Origin: Natrinema saccharevitans
Lineage (GTDB): Archaea; Halobacteriota; Halobacteria; Halobacteriales; Natrialbaceae
Assembly (NCBI RefSeq): GCF_001953745.1
Contig: NZ_LWLN01000002.1
Coordinates: forward strand, 357,899 to 421,898
Direction: 5' to 3'
Length of the DNA stretch: 64,000 nt
Every line of letters starts with the position of its first letter. The stretch's first letter is position 1. This document shows positions 16,223 through 24,234 of this stretch, piece by piece. Both the position numbers and the translations under genes were made by a program. The notes below the pieces were generated by a model that had not been told where the DNA came from, did not search any database, and saw only the letters and a list, made by a program, of their open reading frames with translations.

Positions 16223-17551
16223 TCACTGGCGGTCACCTACCACGAGGCGTTGTTCCATCGGGGGCTGCGACCACCCCATCGTCCCCGGGAACGGATTCTC
16301 GAACGCCTCCCAGTCGTCTTCCATCCCTGTCTCCGAAACGAGGCAGTCGTCGAGCGTATCCACGATGCTGGATTCGTCCATCCCAGCCCCGATGAAGACG
16401 AGTTTCACTTCGCGGTCACCCCACTGGTCGTCCCAGTGGAGGTCCGACCGCGATTCGCGGTAGGACTCGCGCTGGAACTCGGGGAGTGTGACCGCCCACC
16501 GCCCGTTGACCCCGACGTGGGTCCGTGTTCCCGCATGGCTCAGGTCGAGGGCGTAGCGCTCGCGGCCAGCGACCCACAGGTGACCCTTGGCTCTGACGAC
16601 GGAATCGGGGAACGAACGGAGCCACTCGCTGAAGCGTTTGGGATGGAACGGCCGGTGGCGCTCGTAGACGAACGAGTCGACACCGAATTCCTCTGGTGGG
16701 TGACGATGGTCGTGCGCTTCGCCGTGGCTGTGGTCGTGGTCGTCGCCATGTTTGTGTTCGTGACTGTGGTCGTCCGCCTCCGTCTGGCTCTCGTAGTGTT
16801 CGTCTGAATCGACGTCTGTGCCGTCTCCGTGATCGGGAGAGAGTGCCTGTTTCCACCGGGCGGAGTTACTGGCCTCGTCTTGATCGAACCGGCCCGTTCC
16901 GAGAGCTCGTTCCGGGTCGACGGTGCTTTCGGTCGCTCGGACGATGTCGACCCCGGGATGGAGTGTTCGGACGACGCGTTCGACTGCTTCGCGCTCTGTC
17001 TCGGAGACGAGATCACACTTGTTGAGGACGAGTACGTCGCAGAACTCGACCTGTTCGGCGAGGAGGTCCGACAGCGGTCGGGCGTCGTCGTCTGTCGACT
17101 TGAGTGGGCGGCCATCGACGAACGCCTGATGGAACTGTGCGGCGTCGACCACCGTGACGGTCGTATCGAGATCGTACAGTGCCGACGCACGTGCGGGCGA
17201 GACGAACCGCTGGGCGATGGGGACGGGGTCACTGATACCCGGGGCTTCGATGACCAGATAGTCGAACTCCTCGTCGAACGCGAGGTGTCTCAGCTCCTGA
17301 TCGAGTTCGTTCTGCAGCCCACAGCAGAGACAACCGTTCGACAGTTCCGTGACACCGCCATCCTCCATCGAGAGTTCGGAGCCGTTCTCGATGAGGTCGG
17401 CGTCGACGTTTACCTCGCCGACGTCGTTGACGAGGACGGCGATATCGTACTGTTCGCCGCCGACGGTGAGGAGGTGATTGAGCAGGCTCGTCTTTCCGGC
17501 TCCGAGCCCGCCGCTGAGGATCGTGACCGGGGGTTGCTCGTCGACGGCCAT
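16223..17551 (-). CDS. COG0523 (CobW/ZNG-type) GTPase with histidine-rich linker
   Basis: The 442-residue protein starts at ATG 17551, sharing one base with the stop of the upstream paralogue (TGATG). It has Walker A GGLGAGKTSLLNH, the metal-binding motif GCLCCGL, LVIEAPGISDP, the guanine motif NKCD and the C-terminal CobW domain ending in HWDDQWGDREVKLVFIG. A linker near residues 260-310 is rich in His and Asp (DDHSHEHKHGDDHDHSHGEA). COG0523 proteins insert metals into client enzymes, often under zinc limitation. A longer upstream reading exists only inside the neighbouring gene. Confidence 0.9.
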   Translation of the reverse strand: MAVDEQPPVTILSGGLGAGKTSLLNHLLTVGGEQYDIAVLVNDVGEVNVDADLIENGSELSMEDGGVTELSNGCLCCGLQNELDQELRHLAFDEEFDYLVIEAPGISDPVPIAQRFVSPARASALYDLDTTVTVVDAAQFHQAFVDGRPLKSTDDDARPLSDLLAEQVEFCDVLVLNKCDLVSETEREAVERVVRTLHPGVDIVRATESTVDPERALGTGRFDQDEASNSARWKQALSPDHGDGTDVDSDEHYESQTEADDHSHEHKHGDDHDHSHGEAHDHRHPPEEFGVDSFVYERHRPFHPKRFSEWLRSFPDSVVRAKGHLWVAGRERYALDLSHAGTRTHVGVNGRWAVTLPEFQRESYRESRSDLHWDDQWGDREVKLVFIGAGMDESSIVDTLDDCLVSETGMEDDWEAFENPFPGTMGWSQPPMEQRLVVGDRQ

Positions 17552-18765
17552 CAGTCGTCGGCCAGTGCGAGTTCGCGCTGTTCGTCGGCGGTGAACGGGT
17601 CCGGGTACTCGTTCCAGTCCTCCGCCATCTCTGCGTCCGAGAGGATACAGTCTTCCAATCGCTCGACCAGTCTCGCCTGATCGAATTCGCGGCCGATGAA
17701 CACGAGTTCTGATCCGCGGTCGCCCCACTGGTCGTCCCAGTCCTCTTTGATGCCGGGACGAGCAGCGAAGTAGCGCTCCTGTTGGGCCTTCGGGAGCGTG
17801 GCGATCCACGTCCCTTTCGGACCGGCCCGGACCGACTGGCCTGCTTTGTCGAGCCCCATCGCGATGTCTTCGCGACCGGCGGACCAGAAAAAGCCCTTCG
17901 CGCGAACGACTCCGTCGGGGAGATCAGCAAAGAGACAAGCGATTCGCTCCGGGTGGAACGGGCGGTCAGCGTCGAAGACGAACGAGGTGACCCCGTGTTC
18001 CTCGGCGGCTGACTCGTGATGGTGGCCGTGCTGGAGTTCGTGCTTCCACCCGGCGGACTGACTTGCTGCCTCGAAGTCGAACCGACCCGTGTTCAGGATC
18101 TCCTCGGGATCGACCACACCGTGTTCGGTCCGAATGATCTTCGCTCGCGGCTGGAGCGTCTGCAGGACGGCCTCCATCTCCTCGAGTTCGTCGTCCGGGA
18201 CGAGGTCACACTTGTTCAACAGGAGGACGTCGCAGAACTCGATCTGGTCCATGAGGGCTTCTTCGGGGACACGATTGCCCTGCGGCTCCATACCGTCGTC
18301 GGTGAGTACCTGACCGGAGTCGAAGCCCTGCCAGAAGCTGTGTGCGTCGACAACGCTGACCATCGTATCGAGTTCGTAGACGCCCGTGGGGTCGAACTCC
18401 GCGTCCTCGAACCCGCGGGCGAACGTCTGGGCGACCGGAATCGGTTCGCTGATTCCGGACGATTCGACGAGGAGATAGTCGAAATCGCGCTCTTTTGCCA
18501 AACGCCCTACCTCGTCAAGCATGTCTCCGCGGAGTCGACAGCAAATACAGCCGTTCGACAGCTCGATGATTTCCTCGTCGCTCTGTGTGAGTTCCGACTC
18601 GCGTTCGACGAGGTCAGCATCGACATTCACCTCCCCCATGTCGTTGACGACGACGGCGGCGTTCAGTTCTCGCTCGCTACTGAGAATGTGGTTGAGCGTC
18701 GTCGTCTTTCCGGCACCGAGGCTTCCGCTGAGGATTGTTACCGGGATCGGGTTGTTGAACGGCAT
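17551..18765 (-). CDS. COG0523 (CobW/ZNG-type) GTPase
   Basis: The 404-residue protein reads MPFNNPIPVTILSGSLGAGK. Motifs: Walker A GSLGAGKTTTLNH, metal motif GCICCRL, LLVESSGISEP, NKCDLV and C-terminal DWDDQWGDRGSELVFIG, with a short His patch HGHHHES before the C-terminal domain. ATG 18765 is preferred over 18786 because a TATA-like AGTATTATAG lies about 30 bases before it. It is paralogous to the next gene, with which it is coupled. Role: metal chaperone, probably zinc or cobalt/nickel. Confidence 0.9.
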   Translation of the reverse strand: MPFNNPIPVTILSGSLGAGKTTTLNHILSSERELNAAVVVNDMGEVNVDADLVERESELTQSDEEIIELSNGCICCRLRGDMLDEVGRLAKERDFDYLLVESSGISEPIPVAQTFARGFEDAEFDPTGVYELDTMVSVVDAHSFWQGFDSGQVLTDDGMEPQGNRVPEEALMDQIEFCDVLLLNKCDLVPDDELEEMEAVLQTLQPRAKIIRTEHGVVDPEEILNTGRFDFEAASQSAGWKHELQHGHHHESAAEEHGVTSFVFDADRPFHPERIACLFADLPDGVVRAKGFFWSAGREDIAMGLDKAGQSVRAGPKGTWIATLPKAQQERYFAARPGIKEDWDDQWGDRGSELVFIGREFDQARLVERLEDCILSDAEMAEDWNEYPDPFTADEQRELALADD

Positions 18766-18785
18766 ACTCGGATTGTGAATCTGCA

Positions 18786-18860
18786 TAACTATAATACTAA
18801 TTATTACGGTTTAGCTATCTAACCATGATAGAAACTAATAATACAGGATAAAACTTTAGT
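18786..18860. promoter_or_regulatory. Divergent promoter region of the GTPase pair and the NikR fragment
   Basis: It contains the minus-strand TATA-like AGTATTATAG (about 18790-18800), a plus-strand AAAACTTTA about 30 bases before the ATG at 18884, and an inverted pair ATTATTA (18800-18806) and TAATAAT (18836-18842). The ATTATTA half-site recalls the znuA promoter dyad. Confidence 0.4.
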
Positions 18861-18883
18861 GCATAGGCGTCGTTAGTATCTCG

Positions 18884-19078
18884 ATGCCTGAAGCGTTACT
18901 CGAACGCATCGACGAGTTCGCCAACGCTCACGGGTACAGTGGCCGAAGCGAGGTCGTACGCGAAGGCACACGCACGCTACTCGAAGAGTTTCAGGGGCGA
19001 AATATCGACGGGCAAAAACATATGTGTACAGTAACGGTGGTCTTCGAGTACTGCCAACCCGCCGTCCAAGGATGTTGA
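18884..19078 (+). pseudogene. N-terminal remnant of a NikR-like ribbon-helix-helix regulator
   Basis: The frame reads [20 protein letters not shown] then [16 protein letters not shown], the ribbon-helix-helix DNA-binding domain of NikR (the codons just upstream, VVSIS, complete the first beta strand but lack a start). It enters the first strand of the metal-binding domain (CTVTVVFEY) and then loses similarity and stops. The nickel/zinc-binding ACT-like domain is missing on this strand. At 64 residues it may still bind DNA but cannot sense metal in the usual way. Confidence 0.75.
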
Positions 19079-19109
19079 CGCTCGTGCGCATCGTGTATTA
19101 CTTTACGAT

Positions 19110-19403
19110 CTATTGTTGGCTGATCTCCGCGCTTATGGTATCGACAGGAACGACCGTATATTCGACCGAGACTGACTCGTCTGCTCCTCGAACGGTCCCG
19201 ATAAATCGCAGTGTATCATCGTACGCAGCTTCGATGACGAACGTCTCAACACAGCCGGCGTTCTCCTCGAGGCAGTTGTGGGAGTTCGATCGGATCGCCG
19301 CTTCGAATTCGTGACGGATCTCCATCGTTCGGCGTTCGATCTCCGGCTCGTCGTATCCGAAGACGGCAGTAACTGTCGCTAACACCCGCTGATCCTCGTC
19401 GTC
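19110..19403 (-). pseudogene. C-terminal remnant of a NikR-like regulator on the opposite strand
   Basis: The minus frame ends with RVLATVTAVFGYDEPEIERR, then RHEFEAAIRSNSHNCLEENA and EYTVVPVDTIS, the ACT-like metal-sensing domain of NikR. Ligand positions are altered from the classical HxH...C pattern to SxH...GC. There is no DNA-binding domain before it; the preceding bases are the end of an ABC permease. It overlaps in content the first strand also present in the plus-strand fragment, so the two pieces are probably from different paralogues. Confidence 0.75.
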
Positions 19404-20020
19404 TGTCTTTTGGTACTCCGTTCGAGTAGTCGGAACCCGACGTCCATACAGAGGAACGCCAGGCTGATGAGGAACATGTAGGCGACGCTGGTCGCCATCG
19501 CGAGGCTGTTCGAGGCGTTGATAATCTCGTAGCCGACGCCTGGTGCGCCGAACAGTTCGGCACCGACGACGACCATCCAGCAGCGACCAATGCTCGTCCG
19601 GAACCCGGTCAGCACTTGGGGTGCCGCACTCGGGAGCGCGACGAGTTTCAGCATCGATAGGTCGCGCTCCACGCCGAGCGTCGACGCGGCATCGGTGAGT
19701 TCGCTCGACATGCCCTCGACGCCACCATACGCGCCGTAGAAGTTGATCCAGAACGCGCTGACGAAGACGATGAACGCGGCGACGGTGTGGGGATGCCGAC
19801 CAGACGATGGCGAAGACGACCCACGCTAGCGGCGGGATGGGCCGAAGCATCCGGACGAGTGGCCGCAACCAATCGTCGAGTACGCCGTTCCAGCCCATCG
19901 CCAGGCCAAGACCGATACCACAACTGGCACCGAGAAGGAGGCCGGAGACGTAGTGGAATAACGTCTGTGCCAGGTGCGCGAGCCCGGTCGGTAGTACTAG
20001 ATTCGATCCCAAGACGGGGA
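19379..20020 (-). pseudogene. SsuC/TauC-type ABC permease, truncated and frameshifted
   Basis: The reading begins HYVSGLLLGASCGIGLGLAM, continues RPLVRMLRPIPPLAWVVFAI, and then needs a two-base correction near 19795 to continue as AAFIVFVSAFWINFYGAYGG and GFRTSIGRCWMVVVGAELFG. These are the EAA-loop and membrane segments of aliphatic-sulfonate/taurine-type permeases. The N-terminal helices are missing, replaced by binding-protein sequence, and the end runs into NikR sequence. Confidence 0.75.
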
Positions 20021-20310
20021 CCACAATCGCAGTCGAGGTCGCGAATACAACGTCGACGTCCCCACTCGCGAACGCCTTGACAACACCGGGGCCAGAGCTG
20101 AACCGCTCTGTTGTGACATCGGCTGGAACGTCCTCGTAGTTCCCCTCTTGTTCCATCACGTAGTGTTGCATGTTCGGGTAAATCGGGACGTACGCGACCG
20201 TGACGGAATCGAGTGACCCACCTCCTTGAGCGAGACAGCCAGCGATTCCCGCCGTCGCAATCGTGGTTGCCCCTGCCTTCTGGAGCAGTTTTCGGCGCGA
20301 GAGTTGAACC
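20021..20310 (-). pseudogene. N-terminal fragment of an NMT1/SsuA-like binding lipoprotein fused to the permease
   Basis: On the minus strand SRRKLLQKAGATTIATAG followed by the lipobox AGC and VTVAYVPIYPN leads to TTERFSSGPGVVKAFASGDV, typical of the first lobe of periplasmic nitrate/sulfonate/thiamine-precursor binding proteins. After FATSTAIV the sequence jumps in frame into the permease. No ATG or GTG precedes the twin-arginine segment in frame. The deletion removed about 250 residues of the binding protein and the first part of the permease. Confidence 0.7.
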
Positions 20311-20860
20311 CTCAGTGTTAGTAATACTAGTACCGGCTATAATAACAGCTATGAGTGCTCAAGAGTGTAGATATTACTAGAAACGGTATGAATTCAGCGA
20401 GAAAGGAAAAACGGAATCGGTTCATCTCAGCGAGCGGACCAAAGTCATCCACCGGCAGCACTGAGTAGTTGATGCGCTGTCTACGACTCGAAGACGTTAT
20501 TTGAGACTGTCTATTTAATTTGCTACAAACAATTCGGTATAAGTCAATGTGAGATCTCTGAGATGGAGGCCACTCACCTAGCATAATGAACACAGTGTAT
20601 TAATAATAACAGAATTTTGGCCTCTCTCGAGCGATCTAAGGGTAGATTCTATCTCAACAAAACCAACTATTAGCTTGGTGACAGCAGCAAAGACGAATCG
20701 AAGATATTCGAAACGTACTTATCCCAAACCGAGAAAATTCGATATGGATGGTGGCTCCGAATCCCGGTGGGACCATGCCCATCACAGGTCGAACGAGATC
20801 AGTTGCCTGTGACTATGGTTTCAGCGGCGCCGCTAGTGATGGAGTTGCCAGAGGGATACA
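20311..20860. other. AT-rich intergenic stretch
   Basis: No convincing gene on either strand. Near 20317-20346 GTTAGTAATA and TATAATAAC form an imperfect dyad at the promoter position of the broken importer. ATTAATAATAACAG occurs at about 20599-20612. A weak resemblance to the palindromic element family is seen at 20766-20840 but is too diverged to call. Confidence 0.35.
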
Positions 20861-21103
20861 ATGAAAGTCACAATCTACGGACCAGACGGTTGTAGCAACT
20901 GTTCGAATCTGAAAGACAAGACACAAAACGTTATCGACGAACACGGATTCGACGCCGAGGTCGAGAAAGAAGGCGACACCGTGAAGCTCGCGGAGAAAGG
21001 CATCATGTCGACGCCTGGGTTCGAAATCGACGACGAGATGGTGTTCACTGGATCGAACCCGTCTGAAGCCGAACTGAAGGAGTACATCGAGGAGCACCTG
21101 TAA
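20861..21103 (+). CDS. Small thioredoxin-like redox-disulfide protein
   Basis: The 80-residue protein has the glutaredoxin-like fold: MKVTIYGPDGCSNCSNLKD with a CxxC active site near residue 11, cis-proline MSTPGFEIDDEMV near residue 50 and GSNPSEAELKEYI at the end. It matches the small archaeal/bacterial 'redox-active disulfide protein 2' type that is commonly encoded beside DUF318 permeases. The next gene begins four bases later, so the two are expressed together. Confidence 0.88.
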   Translation: MKVTIYGPDGCSNCSNLKDKTQNVIDEHGFDAEVEKEGDTVKLAEKGIMSTPGFEIDDEMVFTGSNPSEAELKEYIEEHL

Positions 21104-21107
21104 CAGG

Positions 21108-22037
21108 ATGGTCTTCGAGCAGTTCGCTACCTGGGTCGTCGAGACGCTCGGCCTGACTGGCGCACCCAGAGCAGCAGTCCACTTCTGGGTCTACGACACG
21201 CTGAAGATCGTCACGCTGCTGGTGGCGGTCATCTTCGGCGTGGGCTACCTGCGGACGTACTTCCCGCCGGAGAAGATTCGAGACTACCTCTCGGGCAAAC
21301 GAGCGATCACTGGCTATCTCCTCGCTGCACTGCTCGGCATCGTCTCGCCGTTCTGCTCGTGCTCGACAATTCCGATCTTCCTCGGAATGGTCGGCGCGGG
21401 CATCCCCTTCGGCGTCACGATGACGTTCCTCGCCGTCTCCCCGATGATCAACGAGGCTGCGCTCGTGGTTCTCCCCGGTGTCGTCGGGTTCGAACTGACG
21501 GCACTGTACGCCGTCAGCGGCATCACCATCGGTATGACGAGCGGGTTCGTCCTGAACAAGGCCGGCCTGGAAAAGTATATCGAAGAGTTCGATTTCGGTG
21601 ACTCAGACGTCGACATCGACGAGCCTACGCACAGAGAACGTGCACGACAGGCGTACGTTGAGGCGAAAGACATTATCACCGAGATAATCCCGTACGTCGT
21701 GATCGGCGTGGGACTCGGCGCAGTCATCCACGGCTTCGTTCCACAGACGATCGTGACCGAGTACCTGTCCGGCCCGCTCGGTGTCTTCGGCGCGGTCGCC
21801 GTCGGTGTCCCGATCTACACGAATATCCTCGGCGTCATTCCGGTCGTCGAATCGCTCATCGGGAAGGGACTGCCGGTCGGGACTGGACTTGCGTTCATGA
21901 TGTCCGTCGCAGCGCTTTCGCTCCCACAGTTCATGATCCTCAAGAAGGTGATGAAAAAAGAGCTCATCGCCGCGTTCGCAGCGACGGTCGCGACAGGCAT
22001 CCTGCTTATCGGGCTCCTGTTCAATCTGCTGCTGTAA
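21108..22037 (+). CDS. DUF318/YraQ (ArsP-like) permease
   Basis: The 309-residue membrane protein has about eight helices and the diagnostic SPFCSCSTIPIFLGMVGAGI near residue 80, plus a matching VGVPIYTNILGVIPVVESLI repeat near 225. Relatives include ArsP (methyl-arsenical efflux) and uncharacterised metal/metalloid permeases. Paired with a thioredoxin-like protein before it and an ArsR regulator after it, it probably exports a thiol-reactive metalloid or metal; which one is not shown. Confidence 0.85.
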   Translation: MVFEQFATWVVETLGLTGAPRAAVHFWVYDTLKIVTLLVAVIFGVGYLRTYFPPEKIRDYLSGKRAITGYLLAALLGIVSPFCSCSTIPIFLGMVGAGIPFGVTMTFLAVSPMINEAALVVLPGVVGFELTALYAVSGITIGMTSGFVLNKAGLEKYIEEFDFGDSDVDIDEPTHRERARQAYVEAKDIITEIIPYVVIGVGLGAVIHGFVPQTIVTEYLSGPLGVFGAVAVGVPIYTNILGVIPVVESLIGKGLPVGTGLAFMMSVAALSLPQFMILKKVMKKELIAAFAATVATGILLIGLLFNLLL

Positions 22038-22229
22038 CACAGCAGATTGCTTTGCGCGAGGCCGTGCCCAGCTGAGTGCCCCCAACCGACCTTCGCCAAA
22101 TCGAACATCACCGATTTATAGATTGAGGACGTCTACTAGCACGTCACCACGACCGACGGGGCGACTCGGCCCGAAATACGAGCAGGTATTCCCTTGGAGA
22201 CGCGATCAAGGAGACAAACAGACGAGAGA

Positions 22230-22610
22230 ATGACTGACTCAGTACCCGAATCGACGCGACAAACGCTGGATCGACTGTACGAGAACCCGGAAAATCGACT
22301 GACGTCGCTGTTCGAACTCGCTCCGGACGACGAACGGGTGGAAAGCCAGCTCACGATGTTCAAAGCGCTGGCGAACCAACACCGGATTCGCATCCTCGAA
22401 GCCCTCAGGGATGGCGAACTCTGTGCGTGTGAGCTACAGGTCGTCCTTGATGCCCCACAATCGACGGTCGCGAGCCACCTCCGAGAACTCAAAGACGCTG
22501 GCCTCGTCAAAACACGCCGGCAGGGGAAGTGGACCTACTACCGCATCGGTGATACAGCTGTCCTGCAATTACTCGATATCGCGGACGCACTGACAGAAGA
22601 GCCCGTATAG
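22230..22610 (+). CDS. ArsR/SmtB-family transcriptional regulator
   Basis: The 126-residue protein is a winged helix: LTMFKALANQHRIRILEALR, then the thiolate motif ELCACELQVVL (Cys-x-Cys as in arsenic sensors), APQSTVASHLRELKDAGLVK and RQGKWTYYRIGD. ATG 22230 is preferred to TTG 22194 because it starts a normal-length protein. A TTTATAG box lies about 110 bases upstream (22115-22121). It likely represses the permease group and responds to As(III)/Sb(III) or a soft metal. Confidence 0.88.
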   Translation: MTDSVPESTRQTLDRLYENPENRLTSLFELAPDDERVESQLTMFKALANQHRIRILEALRDGELCACELQVVLDAPQSTVASHLRELKDAGLVKTRRQGKWTYYRIGDTAVLQLLDIADALTEEPV

Positions 22611-22649
22611 TCCGGTAGAGTATTGAAACGGCGCTGTTTCGTTACGCGT

Positions 22650-23300
22650 GAAAAGTGAGGCGGCACGATTTTGTGGTGCCTCTGCCAAAAACCGACCGCC
22701 TCAGCGGGTGTAGCGACTGGATCGCTTTGAGTTTTGTGGAGCGAGAGCGGACACCACGTCAGCTGATGGAGCTTGGTATTCGACTTCACCTCCTAATCTA
22801 TCGCTTTCGAATACTGTTCGAGAATTATATAATTTCGGTGTCGAGCCCAGTCGAAAGGCCGTTCACGATTGGGTTCACAAGTGCGATCTACAGCCAGTGT
22901 TGACGAGAAACCGAATCACATCACGCTTGACGAGACAGTGACTCAACTTCACGAACATCGATATTGGCTGTACACTGCTGTTGATCCAGAGACGAACGAA
23001 ATCCTCATTTCCGGCTGTATTCAACGACTACGACCGTGTTGACAGAACGGTTCCTGCAAGAACTCTCCGAGAAACATGATCTCGACGGTGCCGTGTTTCT
23101 CGTCGATGGAGCAAAACAGCTCCAAACTGCACTCCGTCGATCCGGGCTCCGATTTCGATACCAAAAACATGGAAGTCGAAACGCTGCTGAACATATATTT
23201 TAAGATGTAAAAAACCGAATCTCTATGCTCTCAAACTGCTTTAGTCACGCAAAACTGTCAACAGCAAAATCGTGGCTCCAAGCCTTCGTCGTCTAAACGA
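22650..23300 (+). pseudogene. Decayed IS6-family transposase (haloarchaeal type)
   Basis: Pieces in several frames match one transposase: RLSGCSDWIALSFVERERTP, MELGIRLHL, ERSRKAVHDWVHKCDLQP, FLVDGAKQLQTAL, LRFRYQKHGSRNAAEHIF, and NCFSHAKLSTAKSWLQAF. Between them are stop codons and shifts, and the DETV catalytic region is damaged. The remnant abuts a TnpB remnant at about 23300. The family assignment rests on remembered haloarchaeal sequences. Confidence 0.7.
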
Positions 23301-23333
23301 AAAACAGTGCGAGTTCCCCGCCCCACCGTGTGA

Positions 23334-24101
23334 CACGTCACGGTCACACGCGAGTTCAACATTCCTGAACCCGATACTAGCGACACGGTAGTCGGCGTGG
23401 ACATCAACGAGCGCAACGTCGCTCTCACCGCCCTCGACCGCGAGACGATGCAGACGAAGGGTACGCTCGTCCTCGACTACGGACGAGTCAAGCAGGAACG
23501 CCAACGCTACCACACCATCACTACTCGCTGTCAGGAACACGGTAAAACGACTATTCATCGGCAATTCGGTGAGAGGGAAGAAAGGTTCACCGAGTGGGTA
23601 TTGCATCGTCTCTCCCGTGCTGTCGTGAAGTTTGCAGAGCAGTTCTCGAACCCGGTCATCGTGTTCGAGGATATGAGTGGTATCCGCAACGAAATGCAGT
23701 ACGGGTCGTACATGAACCGTCGGTTGCACAAACTGCCGTTCCACAAGTTCGAGAGGTTTGTGTCGTACAAGGCGACGTGGCGAGAGATACCCACGGACAC
23801 GGTGGATGCCTACTACAACTCGCGGACGTGTTCGTGCTGTGGCGAGCGTGGCAGTCGGCAGGGGCGGCGGTTCCGGTGTCCGAACGACGAGTGTGACGTG
23901 GCGCAAGACCACGCCGATCGGAACGCATCGGTGAACATCGCGTGGCGCGAGAAGGCGAAACTCGGCGATACGGATACGAATTACCGGACTCACAAAACCC
24001 AGCCGCAAGTTCGGTTGGTGCGTCTGTCCGGGTCGGGGCGCGTAAGCCGCCCACCCTCATCCCGTTCCCTCGCGGAACAGGGAGTGCTAGCGCACGGCTG
24101 A
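23334..24101 (+). pseudogene. tnpB: N-terminally truncated TnpB (IS1341/IS605 OrfB type)
   Basis: The frame opens after a TGA at 23331-23333; first ATG is 23397, giving 234 residues. RuvC residues are visible: VVGVDINERNVALTA (Asp), NPVIVFEDMSGIRNE (Glu) and VAQDHADRNASVNIAW (Asp). The zinc ribbon reads CSCCGERG then CPNDECD. The first 150-180 residues, which recognise the guide RNA and target motif, are missing. No TnpA is nearby. It cannot be a working RNA-guided nuclease in this form. Confidence 0.88.
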
Positions 24102-24145
24102 GGGAACGCATAAAAGCCTCGGGCCACCGTGCCCGAGGCTGTTTA
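24000..24145 (+). ncRNA. Probable guide-RNA (reRNA/sotRNA) scaffold at the 3' end of the TnpB element
   Basis: TnpB elements encode their guide RNA over the gene's end and right terminus. Here two hairpins follow the zinc-ribbon region: GTTCC/GGAAC (24064-24078) and a perfect 9-bp stem GCCTCGGGC/GCCCGAGGC (24116-24139), which would mark the element's right end. Sequence after the stem (TGTTTACTC onward) would be the guide. Transcription is not shown. Confidence 0.5.
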
Positions 24146-24234
24146 CTCAAATACTACAAACTAACACGAGCCTATCGGACGGCTAAAAAACAACACCGGA
24201 CGGAAATCAGGTTCGATGACGGGTTAGACGCGTG

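Noticed and set aside
20327..20593. 88-residue minus-strand frame in the spacer before the thioredoxin-like gene
   Set aside because: No family, unusual composition and lies in AT-rich non-coding sequence.
20766..20845. Possible ninth palindromic element (GATCAGT...TTTCAGCGGC)
   Set aside because: Only the right-half blocks resemble the consensus, spacing is off and no TA-flanked tips remain.
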